Source of the DNA: Brevundimonas sp.
GTDB taxonomy: Bacteria; Pseudomonadota; Alphaproteobacteria; Caulobacterales; Caulobacteraceae
Assembly: GCF_016463485.1 (NCBI RefSeq)
Contig: NZ_JAEMRD010000020.1
Span: 1-35,579 of the forward strand
Direction of reading: 5' to 3'
Length of the DNA: 35,579 nucleotides
Shown: piece by piece, positions 26,892 to 35,286 of the stretch
Layout: each line of letters starts with the position of its first letter
Numbering within the stretch: position 1 is the stretch's first letter
The notes under the pieces: generated by a model
Told to the model about the DNA's origin: nothing
Seen by the model: only the letters and a program-made list of their open reading frames with translations
Database searches by the model: none
Made by a program: the position numbers and the translations under genes

Positions 26892-27298
26892 TGGTTGCTC
26901 TCACGGGTGGCGGGAACGGTAGCCGGGTTGACGGCGAGTTTCGGCGCGCCGCGCATCAGGGAAGCCGGCGGTTGGGCCTTGGCTGAGTTCATTGCTGCGA
27001 TGCGGGGTTCGATTTCGCGGTCCGTTGGGAGCGGACCCGCGACACCCAGCGGGCGGGGGTGAACGATCGCCCAGATCCCGAGGCTGATCGTTGCGACCAC
27101 GACTCCGGTGGCCAGACCGGCGCGTGGCCACGACACCGCCTGTGCGCGCTCCGCCAGGACGCGCGCTCGGTGAAACTGATCGAGATCAACGGTCTTTGCG
27201 ATCTCCAGACGAACCCGTGACCAGCCCCAACGGACTAGGCTGCCGAGCCAAACTGCCGTTTCACGCGCCTTTGGACGCAGCTCATCGAGAAAACGCAA
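26888..27298 (-). CDS. Small single-pass membrane protein of unknown function
   Basis: A 136-residue protein starting at a TTG (27298). It has a basic, helical N-terminal part (about residues 1-60), one membrane segment near residues 62-80 (GLATGVVVATISLGIWAIV), then a Pro/Ala-rich C-terminal tail likely on the outer face. No family recognised. A run of 11 G (complement of C at 27304-27314) sits at Shine-Dalgarno distance from the TTG and may serve as the ribosome-binding site. It is translationally coupled to the lectin protein, so it may anchor or help export it or the divergent RHS protein. Confidence 0.6.
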   Translation of the reverse strand: MRFLDELRPKARETAVWLGSLVRWGWSRVRLEIAKTVDLDQFHRARVLAERAQAVSWPRAGLATGVVVATISLGIWAIVHPRPLGVAGPLPTDREIEPRIAAMNSAKAQPPASLMRGAPKLAVNPATVPATRESNQ

Positions 27299-27303
27299 AG
27301 CTA

Positions 27304-27314
27304 CCCCCCCCCCC
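27304..27314. repeat. 11-bp poly-C/poly-G tract at the ribosome-binding position of the small membrane protein gene
   Basis: Eleven consecutive C on the plus strand read as G on the minus strand, ending 5 nt before the TTG start of the minus-strand gene. Long homopolymers are prone to slippage. Here slippage would change ribosome-binding spacing and also the spacing inside the divergent promoter region. Confidence 0.7.
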
Positions 27315-27330
27315 GCCTGCCGTCATCAAC

Positions 27331-27416
27331 CGTTAAGGTAGGCAGGGGTTTCCGGTCGCGTAAAGCGATTTAACACAACCTGGAGACGATTTTTGGGGTA
27401 GTCGAAACGTTAAGGT
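27331..27416. promoter_or_regulatory. Divergent promoter region with two direct CGTTAAGGT copies
   Basis: The 9-mer CGTTAAGGT occurs at 27331-27339 and again at 27408-27416, spaced 77 bp, in the gap between the membrane-protein gene and the RHS gene. A TTTAAC also lies between them. The arrangement suggests a regulator binding both ends of the gap. TTAA-containing sites recall CtrA half-sites in Caulobacterales, but the full TTAA-N7-TTAA motif is not seen. Confidence 0.3.
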
Positions 27417-27455
27417 CGTGCTTGCTTACGAACCGGTTGTTGCGCGGGGGCGTTG

Positions 27456-30400
27456 ATGCTGGATCAGTTCGTCTGTCTTCTACGCAACGCGAAGAACGAT
27501 AGAATTCTTCTCGAAGTCCGTCGCAGTGGTCGGTTCGCCAGCCTCAACCTGACCCGGGCATTTCCTAACCGTCGAGTCGTTGTCGCATTCGGCTTGCTTC
27601 TCCTCCTTACGGCAGGTGGACTTGCGAGTTTCGCCCTGATGGCGGCCAGGGCAGTCCACGCGCAGTCGCTGCCTAGTTATGCCGCTCGTTCTGGCCTGCC
27701 TTCGTTTCGTCTTGCCCAACCCAGCGCGACGATCACCCCCGGAGACGCGCTCGCCTATTACGGATCGCCTTCGGTTCCGGATCACGCCGCCATCAGTCCG
27801 CGGATCACGGCATTGGCCCGCGCGCTGGAGCACAACCCCGACCGCATTTATCAGTTCGTGCGCAACTCTATTGAGTTCGAACCCCAGTTCGGTCTCCACA
27901 AGGGAGGGGACGGCGTTCTGCTCGACGGAGCGGGCGGCGCGTTCGATCAAGCCCAGTTGATGGTCCAACTCGCTCGAGCATCCGGCTACGGCGCTCGCTA
28001 CGGCCTAGGGGTCAAAACTCTGGGCACCGAGGCGGCGTCTATTCTCAAGGTCGCCAACGCCCGACAGGCTTGTCTTTTGCTGGCCGCGGCCGGAACTCCA
28101 GCACTCGTCAACGGCCAGACGGCCTGTACAGGGCTGTCTGGTGCAGTCTCGTCCGTCGAAATGCTGCATGTCTGGCCCGAGATCATGATCGGGGGATCCT
28201 GGTATGCCTTCGATCCGGCCCTCAAGACCCACACCCGCGTGAACGGGATCGATGTCTGGGCGTCGGCAAATACGACTGCCGGTTCGGCCTGGGTAAATCT
28301 GATGTCCGGTATCTCAGTCAACCAGGCCAATGTGACGGGCATCGATCCGTCCTCGATCGCCAGCAAGATGGCGACGTACACTACGGTGCTGCAAGCGGAC
28401 CTTGCCGCCAACCATAGCAACAAATCGCTCGCTGAGGTGACGGGTGGCTGGACGATCAATCGATCTTATGCGGTCTTGCGCGACGGCCAACTGTCGGGGG
28501 CCACGGTGAACGCCCATTGGAACGGGGACATTCCCGTGCCCTATCGCGCGACTATCCGTTTCCACACGGACAACTTCATACAGACATTCGATCTAGCGAA
28601 TATGTACGCCTATCGTGTGCAGGCGCAGATCAGCGGTGATGCGTTCAAACTGGCGATCCGACGCTGCGACAGCTCTGACGCTTCCCCGTCCGCCTATTTC
28701 GGGGCCTTTGTCGATTCGGGTCCAGCCAGCGCGTGCGAAGCTCAGAATACTTTCGGCGGCGTCGGTGGAGGATCGAACTTCAACGCCTGGGATCGTCGTT
28801 TGGACATCCTGGTCAACCACCCCTATGCGGCGAACGGGGGCAGTTGGGCAGACGAAGAGGTTTCCAAATCCATCGAGATAGGCAAGCGGGTCGATATCGT
28901 CATCCGCACGGCCGGTGGCCAAGGTGTCCGCCGAGCGACTCATGCCGCGTCGGTGGATCCCTTGCTTGATCTTCGGATCGTCGCGGAGGGGGCTCCGCAC
29001 GAGTGTGCGGAGTATGGCGGACCGGGACCAAACCAGCAGATCCAGGTGGACGACAACTGCGCTACCAACGAAGGGGCGGAGGATTGGAACTACTGGGTCC
29101 AGGACAACGTCAAATTCGTCAAAGGCCACGTCGTCGCGGCAGAGATGAAGAGCCGCAAGGATAGCGTGGTCAATCTCTGGACTGAGCTATTCGACACGAT
29201 GACGGCGGCCACTGAGGGCCTGTCCGGGGCTAGAATATTCCATCAGCATTCGATCGGGGTGGCGCTCAACCCGAGCTATGGCCCAACGATGCTCGATATC
29301 GACACGGCCGTGGGCGTGGCCCCGGGCGATGGCGACCAGCCGCACCAGATCGCATCAGCGCTGGCGTCGCTCGCGTCGGCCGCCGAGGCGGCCGCGGTGG
29401 CCCAGATCACGGCTGACGAATATGGCAGCGGCGGCGGAGCAACCAATGGCGGACGGGTCATGGCGACGGGGACGACCTTGACCCGTCTCAACCCCGGCCA
29501 ATCGTCGGCTTCACTGCCCGCCGGGGTGATCGGGTCAGTCAGGACTCGAGTCGATTCCTATTTGAGCGCGGGCTATTCGGTAGTTGTGCCTGAACAGGCC
29601 AGCGGCGGCTTCTTTGCCCGTCGGTGGGAGGGCTCCGAATACGCCTGGATCGTGGGTAGTGGAACGAAGGGCACACCGACCAGCAACAATGTCGATCCTC
29701 GCAACGACTTCCGAAAGGGGGCAACCGATTCGCCTCGCCCCCTGGATTTTCTGGGATCGGCCGAGGCTTCGGCAATCGCCGCCAACGTGGCCGGGTCGCG
29801 CCTGGGATCGGTCGATTTGCGGACAGGCTCATTGTCCTTTGCTGAAGGCGATGAACTCACTGTCGGGCAGGGCGAGTTTCCCTACAGTCTGACGTTCAAC
29901 CGGCGCTACGCCTCGACCGGGCCGGCGAGCAGTTTTGGAGAGCTAGGGGCGGGCTGGACCCATAACTGGGAATCATCGGCCTATCGGAGGTCGGATGTCG
30001 GCGCTTTGATCCAGGCTTCAGATGTGGTGTCCAGCGCCCCGACCGTGATTGGTGTCCTGGTCGCTCTCCAAGCCGGCCGCAGCGACAGTATCGAGCACTC
30101 TCTGGTCAGCGGCATCGCGCTGAACTGGTGGCAGGACGAAGGTATTGACAACATCGTCCTGTTGAACGGCGGCGGACGCAGCGGTCGGTTTACACGCTTG
30201 GCCAACGGCATCTGGCGCAACAGTGGAGCGCCGACAGAAACCCTGGCGCTGAGCGGCTCCTCACAAGTCAGTCCAGAGGTGTTTGAATGGACGTTGGCCG
30301 ACAAATCCCTGATGCGATTTGAGCGTTTCGCGGTCCAGCCGAGCTCGCCCTACTACAACGATGTCGAGGCGAGGAGTCGCGGCCGGGTCGCGCTGAAAAC

Positions 30401-33400
30401 CTGGACGTTCCGGTCGGGCCTGATCATCAATCTCGCCTATACCAGCTCCTCGCCGACCAACCCGCCCTACCTGGCGTCGGTTTCCAACAACGTTGGATCG
30501 ACGCTGAGCTTCAGCTACAGCCAAAACCCTGACCAGCCCACGACGGCCAATTGTCTGAGCAACGCCAACGTTTACTCAGACCCGTATTCCGAGCGGAAGG
30601 CTTGCCGGCTCGCGGCCCAGCGCGGCGGCCGGCTGATTGGCGTCACCAATGGCTCCGCCTCTGTCGGGTTCGGCTATCTCGAAGACTGTCACCTCTCCAC
30701 GAGCTACTGCGCCTACTACCTCACGGTGGCGACACGCACTCTCAGCCGTACGCGCAGCTACACCTACGAACAACCGCCCGGCGCGGCGACGCCCCACATC
30801 TTCGGGTATCAACGGCTGTTGACGACGGTCTCCGACGACGGTGTCATTACGCCAAGAGCGCGGTTTGTCTGGTCTGCGGTCGCCGGCGAATACGCGCCTG
30901 AAGTCCGCGAGGGCTATGATGCCCAGAACCGCAAGACGACCTATTTTTCCAGCCGTGGACATTTCTCCACCGCAGAAGACGCGCTCACCCATCGCGTACG
31001 CCAGGCCTACGATCCGGACGGACGTCTAACCGACGCCAGCGACGCCATGGGACGAACCTCCAGGCAGGCCTACTACGGTTCGGGGCGAATTCGGCAGGTT
31101 CAGGCGGCGTGGGGGAACCGAACCAAGTTCACCTACGACAACCGCGGAAACACCATCAGCACCGTTCGTACGGCCCGGGACGGTTGCATTGGCGATGTCT
31201 GGTGGTGCCAGAACATAACCGTGACGGCCGAGTACGATGCCTACTGGAACAAGCCGACGCGGATCACCCTTCCGGTCACTTCGGAAGGGCAGGCGACCAC
31301 GGACTGGACCATCACCTATGATAGCCGGGGGCTTGAGGAGGTTCGACGCGGTGGGTCCGTCTTTGACGGGCGCTATGGCGGCTACACCCATCCTGAATGG
31401 AAGACGTGGTACGACGATCGCGGCCGGGTGTTGCGGACGCAGGATCCCGTCGGGATCGAGACGGCCCAGGTGTGGGGCGGCGCCGGTCAGCCGGCTTTCT
31501 GCCTGACCCAGTCGCGGACCGCATCACAGGACCCTGCGTACAATTTCCAGACCAATATGACCTGCAATTCGGTCGGCGACGTCACCAGCGTGATGAACCC
31601 TCGCAGCCATATCATCACCACCACCTGGTACGACGCCCTGCGTCGCAAGACCGATGAGGTCGGTCCGGCCGGGACGAACATCAACAGCCATTGGGTTTAT
31701 GATCCGGACGGCAACATGACCGAGGCCTGGGCCTGGGACCAGCCGGCGAACACCTGGCGCATTACGCGAACCAGCTATTCCGCGACGGGTACTCCGCTCA
31801 CCGTGACCGATCCGCAAGGCGATGTATCGCGCACCTGTTACGACGCGGTCGACCGGCCAATCGTCACGGTCGACGCGGCATGGCGGGCCACGAAGACCAC
31901 TTATAATCCGGCTGGCCAGTCGACCCAGATCGAACGCTGGCTGATCGCCAATCCGTCCGACGCGACCTGCGCTGTCTTCGCCCAGCTGCCGGCAGGGCAG
32001 ACCTCCACAATCTGGCGTTCGTTCCAGTACTATACCGAGGGTCTCCAGTATGCAGAGCTTGATGCGCGTGGGAATGCGACCGTCTCGGCCTATGACGGCC
32101 TCGGCCGCAATGTGCACACCACCTTCGCGGATGGATCGTGGGAATTCCTGTTTGTCAATCAGCGTGATCAGGTCATCGCCAAGCGGGCGCGTAGCAACGA
32201 ATGGCGCCAGATCTTCTTCGACGACATCGGGCGCCCGCACCACGTCTGGGAGGCCCCGAACACAGCCGCATCGCCGGCGTCCTGGCCCAACGGCCGCCAC
32301 GCACGGGTGAACTATGACCCGGCGGGCAAGCCGGTCTATCGCGATGTGTCGGATCAGGGGAACGGGGTCTGGGAAGACGGTCTGCTGCGTGACAAACGAA
32401 CCTATGGCTTCGACGCCGCTGGCCGTGTGACGGTGGATGTGGTTCAGCCGTTCAATGGGGGTATGGCCGCAGGTCAGAGCCTGGCCATCGGTTACGGCTA
32501 CGACTCGGCCGGCAACCGCACCTCGATCACCTGGCCGGGCGGCTATACGGCGACCTATCAGTTTGACGCGGTCAACCGGCCGACCCAGGTGGCCTTTGGA
32601 GGGAACTGGGCCAATACGACCTATGACTCCCTGAGCCGACGTACGAACGTCAGCCGGTCGAACAACACTTCGACGGCCTGGGCGTACGAGCCGGACAGCG
32701 ACCTGTTCACGGCGACGCACAACTTCCCCGGCTGGCCGGGTCAGCTGGTGCAGGGTTACACCCACGATCCCGCCGGCAAGCTGACGGCGATCTCGCACAG
32801 TGTGAACGGCTTCGAGTGGCAGCCGGCGGACGGCTATGCGCGGACCTATGGCGTCGCCAATGTCCTGAACCAGACGACGTCGCAGGCGGGGGTGGGGATC
32901 GGCTGGGACGCCAACGGCAACATGACCTCGGACGGGGTCAACACCTACGTCTGGGGGACCGGCAACCGGCTGGCGGCGGTGACGCGGCCGGGGATGAGCG
33001 CCTTCTATCACTACGACTCCGAGGACCGGCGCACTCTGAAGACGGTGGACGGGGTCATGACCCGGACCCTGTGGTCGGGGACCGAGCCGATCGCCCAGTA
33101 CGACACCAACGGCACTCTGCTGAGGCTGATCATCCCGGACGGCTCGGGGGCCATGGACGGCCGGGTCGCCGTGGTCGAAAACGGCGGTGACTTGCGCTGG
33201 CAGCACACCGACCACCAAGGCAGCGTGATCGTCCTGACCGACGGCTCCGGCACGGTCCGCCAGGTCAACCGCTACGGCCCCCACGGCGAGACGGCGTCGC
33301 TCGGCGGCTCGACCGGGGTGGGCGGGATATTCGGCTACACCGGCCGGGAGTTCGACCCGGAGAGCGGCCTCTATCAATACCGCGCCCGTTACTACAGCCC

Positions 33401-34040
33401 GCTGCTGGGGCTGTTCCTGAGCACAGACCCCATCGGCACGCAGGACGATCCGAACCTGTATCTGTACGTGGGCGGGGATCCGGTGAATGCGACCGATCCA
33501 GAGGGTGAACAAGCGCGGCCTGTCCGGGCACCATCCACTCGCGCCGTGCCTCCACCTCAAGTATACATTGATCGATTGGGGCAGGTTACAGTAGTAAGGC
33601 CTTTGCCTTTAGTTCCCCGCCCGCAAGGGCAGAGACCTACTAATTTTCGAGAAAATGGTCCTGTAGGACAGACGTCTGCTGGACCTGCTCCTCGTACTCG
33701 CGGCTCATCAGCGTACTCTGTTGCCTTTGAGGCTCAATTGCCACCTGAGAATCTTCGAGGCTCGCGCGGGTCTCACAATCAAATATCAAATGAACAATTG
33801 TCGGAAGCTATGAGAGATGCTGGTTTGAAGGGTATGATGAACAGGCTTGGAGTACAGGATCCTATCAGTGGGAACGGGAGTGTAAGTCGCACAAGCCAGC
33901 CAGGTTGGACGTGGCATCACGGAGAAACTCCAGGTCAAATGCAGCTAGTTCCTACACCGCAACATCGTGATCCCGCGCTTCGGCCACTTCTCCACCCCGG
34001 CGGGCGGGGCGGATATTCCCAATGGGGCAAACCGGAATGA
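27456..34040 (+). CDS. Giant RHS/YD-repeat polymorphic toxin with transglutaminase-like N-domain and WHH nuclease tip
   Basis: A 2194-residue exported protein. The ATG at 27456 has GGGGG 5 nt upstream; a TTG one codon earlier is also possible. A long N-terminal leader precedes a hydrophobic signal (VVVAFGLLLLLTAGGLASFALM, then HAQ). A transglutaminase-like domain spans about residues 110-280, but the Cys position reads GGAFDQA; the His (LHVWPEI) and Asp (YAFDPALK) positions remain. Further on come a DUF6531-like segment (VDLRTGSLSFAEGDEL) and YD repeats (about 1150-1950). The RHS core end follows (GYTGREFDPESGLYQYRARYYSPLLGLFLSTDPIG, about 1960-1995, then NATDPEG). The C-terminal 180 residues form a variable tip with the HNH/EndoVII-type WHH signature (WTWHHGETPGQMQLVP...H...HPGGRGG). 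The tip DNA is clearly AT-richer, a sign of exchange. Confidence 0.85.
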   Translation: MLDQFVCLLRNAKNDRILLEVRRSGRFASLNLTRAFPNRRVVVAFGLLLLLTAGGLASFALMAARAVHAQSLPSYAARSGLPSFRLAQPSATITPGDALAYYGSPSVPDHAAISPRITALARALEHNPDRIYQFVRNSIEFEPQFGLHKGGDGVLLDGAGGAFDQAQLMVQLARASGYGARYGLGVKTLGTEAASILKVANARQACLLLAAAGTPALVNGQTACTGLSGAVSSVEMLHVWPEIMIGGSWYAFDPALKTHTRVNGIDVWASANTTAGSAWVNLMSGISVNQANVTGIDPSSIASKMATYTTVLQADLAANHSNKSLAEVTGGWTINRSYAVLRDGQLSGATVNAHWNGDIPVPYRATIRFHTDNFIQTFDLANMYAYRVQAQISGDAFKLAIRRCDSSDASPSAYFGAFVDSGPASACEAQNTFGGVGGGSNFNAWDRRLDILVNHPYAANGGSWADEEVSKSIEIGKRVDIVIRTAGGQGVRRATHAASVDPLLDLRIVAEGAPHECAEYGGPGPNQQIQVDDNCATNEGAEDWNYWVQDNVKFVKGHVVAAEMKSRKDSVVNLWTELFDTMTAATEGLSGARIFHQHSIGVALNPSYGPTMLDIDTAVGVAPGDGDQPHQIASALASLASAAEAAAVAQITADEYGSGGGATNGGRVMATGTTLTRLNPGQSSASLPAGVIGSVRTRVDSYLSAGYSVVVPEQASGGFFARRWEGSEYAWIVGSGTKGTPTSNNVDPRNDFRKGATDSPRPLDFLGSAEASAIAANVAGSRLGSVDLRTGSLSFAEGDELTVGQGEFPYSLTFNRRYASTGPASSFGELGAGWTHNWESSAYRRSDVGALIQASDVVSSAPTVIGVLVALQAGRSDSIEHSLVSGIALNWWQDEGIDNIVLLNGGGRSGRFTRLANGIWRNSGAPTETLALSGSSQVSPEVFEWTLADKSLMRFERFAVQPSSPYYNDVEARSRGRVALKTWTFRSGLIINLAYTSSSPTNPPYLASVSNNVGSTLSFSYSQNPDQPTTANCLSNANVYSDPYSERKACRLAAQRGGRLIGVTNGSASVGFGYLEDCHLSTSYCAYYLTVATRTLSRTRSYTYEQPPGAATPHIFGYQRLLTTVSDDGVITPRARFVWSAVAGEYAPEVREGYDAQNRKTTYFSSRGHFSTAEDALTHRVRQAYDPDGRLTDASDAMGRTSRQAYYGSGRIRQVQAAWGNRTKFTYDNRGNTISTVRTARDGCIGDVWWCQNITVTAEYDAYWNKPTRITLPVTSEGQATTDWTITYDSRGLEEVRRGGSVFDGRYGGYTHPEWKTWYDDRGRVLRTQDPVGIETAQVWGGAGQPAFCLTQSRTASQDPAYNFQTNMTCNSVGDVTSVMNPRSHIITTTWYDALRRKTDEVGPAGTNINSHWVYDPDGNMTEAWAWDQPANTWRITRTSYSATGTPLTVTDPQGDVSRTCYDAVDRPIVTVDAAWRATKTTYNPAGQSTQIERWLIANPSDATCAVFAQLPAGQTSTIWRSFQYYTEGLQYAELDARGNATVSAYDGLGRNVHTTFADGSWEFLFVNQRDQVIAKRARSNEWRQIFFDDIGRPHHVWEAPNTAASPASWPNGRHARVNYDPAGKPVYRDVSDQGNGVWEDGLLRDKRTYGFDAAGRVTVDVVQPFNGGMAAGQSLAIGYGYDSAGNRTSITWPGGYTATYQFDAVNRPTQVAFGGNWANTTYDSLSRRTNVSRSNNTSTAWAYEPDSDLFTATHNFPGWPGQLVQGYTHDPAGKLTAISHSVNGFEWQPADGYARTYGVANVLNQTTSQAGVGIGWDANGNMTSDGVNTYVWGTGNRLAAVTRPGMSAFYHYDSEDRRTLKTVDGVMTRTLWSGTEPIAQYDTNGTLLRLIIPDGSGAMDGRVAVVENGGDLRWQHTDHQGSVIVLTDGSGTVRQVNRYGPHGETASLGGSTGVGGIFGYTGREFDPESGLYQYRARYYSPLLGLFLSTDPIGTQDDPNLYLYVGGDPVNATDPEGEQARPVRAPSTRAVPPPQVYIDRLGQVTVVRPLPLVPRPQGQRPTNFRENGPVGQTSAGPAPRTRGSSAYSVAFEAQLPPENLRGSRGSHNQISNEQLSEAMRDAGLKGMMNRLGVQDPISGNGSVSRTSQPGWTWHHGETPGQMQLVPTPQHRDPALRPLLHPGGRGGYSQWGKPE

Positions 34041-34300
34041 CACTTCTTGAAGTTTTGAATAAAATTACATCATACGCTCCCGAAGACTTTATATTTCTGA
34101 AACTGCCCTGGAATCATGATTCTCTAGCAGAGGTGGTGAATTACGAAATAGGTGAGAAGTATTTATCCTCTGGAACGATGTCAGAAGAGTATTTCTGCGA
34201 GGTTTTCTCTCTTCTAGATTTCTTTGGAGAAGAATTCTTTCAGGATATTACGCAACGGAAAACAGATAGAGTGATCGAGTATGCCAAGAATGACTGCTAA
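34037..34300 (+). CDS. Putative immunity protein for the WHH nuclease tip
   Basis: An 87-residue acidic, cytosolic-looking protein (MTLLEVLNKITSYAPEDFIFLKL onward, rich in Glu, Phe and Asp). The ATG at 34037 overlaps the RHS stop (ATGA); an in-frame ATG at 34022 would add five residues. No family was recognised. Its position right after a toxin tip, its small acidic nature and its AT-rich composition, shared with the tip and unlike the rest of the window, are the usual marks of a cognate immunity gene. The binding partner is inferred. Confidence 0.65.
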   Translation: MTLLEVLNKITSYAPEDFIFLKLPWNHDSLAEVVNYEIGEKYLSSGTMSEEYFCEVFSLLDFFGEEFFQDITQRKTDRVIEYAKNDC

Positions 34301-34325
34301 ACTATCTCAAGTAACCGGGTTGATC

Positions 34326-34760
34326 AGGTTCCGAACTGGCCGGGGCAGTTGGTCCAGAGCTAAGCCCACGACCCGGCGGGCAAGCTGACGGCGATCACCC
34401 ACAGCCGAGACGGCTTCGAGTGGCAGCCGGGGGACGGGTATGCGCGATCCTATGGCGTGGCCAATGTCCTGAACCAGACGACGTCGCAGGCCGGGGTGGG
34501 GATCAGCTGGAACGTCAGCGGCAATATGACCGGGGACGGACCAACATCTATCATTGGGGGTGGGCAACCGGCTGGCGGCGGTGACCCGGCCGGGGATGAG
34601 CGCCCTAAATCGCTACGACTCCGAGGACCGGCGCACGCTGAAGACGGTGGACGGGGTCATGAGCCGGACCCTGTGGCCGGGGACCCAGCCGGTCGCCCAG
34701 TACGACACCAACGGGGCCCCGCTGGGGCTGGTCATCACGGACGGCTTGGGGTTTGGACGT
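34326..34760 (+). pseudogene. Displaced, decayed RHS-core fragment
   Basis: This stretch repeats about 430 bp of the RHS gene (roughly 32730-33160) with many substitutions. Shared landmarks include the segment for ANVLNQTTSQAGVGI, NRLAAVTRPGMSA, YDSEDRRTLKTVDGVM and AQYDTNG. It carries an in-frame TAA (GAGCTAAGC where the gene has Gln-Gly-Tyr) and a length change near 34545-34560 that shifts the frame, so it is not coding. It has neither the core terminus nor a toxin tip. It is a relic of an earlier RHS C-terminal region pushed downstream by tip replacement, or part of an older second RHS copy. Confidence 0.85.
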
Positions 34761-35286
34761 CTTGGCAAGGGGCATGATGCCGAGAGCCAAGCGACATAGG
34801 GGCGGTCGGAAGTCCGATGGCAGTTATGTCACCGTGACAGAAAAGGTGGTGACAAAGGGTGGCGTTTCCGAACCGCATCGTTTTAAATCAAGGGGTTAGG
34901 GACCCGATGCTCCGCTAGGGCACCGGATTGTGAGACATGGGGACGGCTGACCTCGTGACGGCTCGCCTCTTGCTTATTGTCAAAGACCCTGGATCGAGAC
35001 GACGCCGATCCGGGGATGAAATGGTGATGAGGTCGGCGGATGGCAAGGGCCGGGTAGGATTATATTCCAGATTTCCCTTGCCGCATGTTCTCGTTCAATC
35101 GCTGCCCCCAATCCGATCCGATCCGATCCGATCCGATCCGACCTGGCCTCAGCCGCCGACGACCTTCCCCGGCGCCGGCCGGTCACGAGAGCGGGGTGAC
35201 GGTCCGACGGGCAGGGCAGGGCGGCGCGCGGGATCGACCGATACGGCCCCCGGCGAGACGTCTGCGGGTCGGGAGGGCGCCGAAAC
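34761..35286. other. Stretch with no recognised gene
   Basis: About 525 bp between the RHS-core relic and the partial gene at the right edge. The only clear structure is the pentamer repeat at 35111-35140. A 41-codon open frame (34774-34899) is present but has no convincing support. Composition returns from mixed to GC-rich toward the right. No tRNA, transposase or clear terminator was found. Confidence 0.5.
35111..35140. repeat. Pentanucleotide microsatellite (ATCCG)x6
   Basis: Six uninterrupted ATCCG units in non-coding DNA. They lie downstream of the partial minus-strand gene at the right edge and far from any recognised start, so no regulatory role is evident. Tandem copies of this kind can vary in number between strains. 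Confidence 0.9.

Noticed and set aside
31524..33560. A 678-codon open frame antisense to the RHS gene
   Set aside because: It is Arg/Gly/Val-rich without any recognisable domain, and the opposite strand encodes clear YD repeats and the RHS core. Long antisense frames are expected in GC-rich DNA.
34774..34899. 41-codon open frame with an AAGGGG upstream, ending at GGGTTAG
   Set aside because: A single short basic frame next to a decayed RHS fragment with no recognisable homology; chance cannot be excluded.
34880..34905. TTTTAAATCAAGGGGTTAGGG as a possible integrase attachment site
   Set aside because: No integrase gene, no second copy and no tRNA 3' end in the vicinity.
35111..35140. CRISPR array
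   Set aside because: The repeat unit is 5 bp with no spacers. No repeat-spacer pattern or cas gene exists anywhere in the window.
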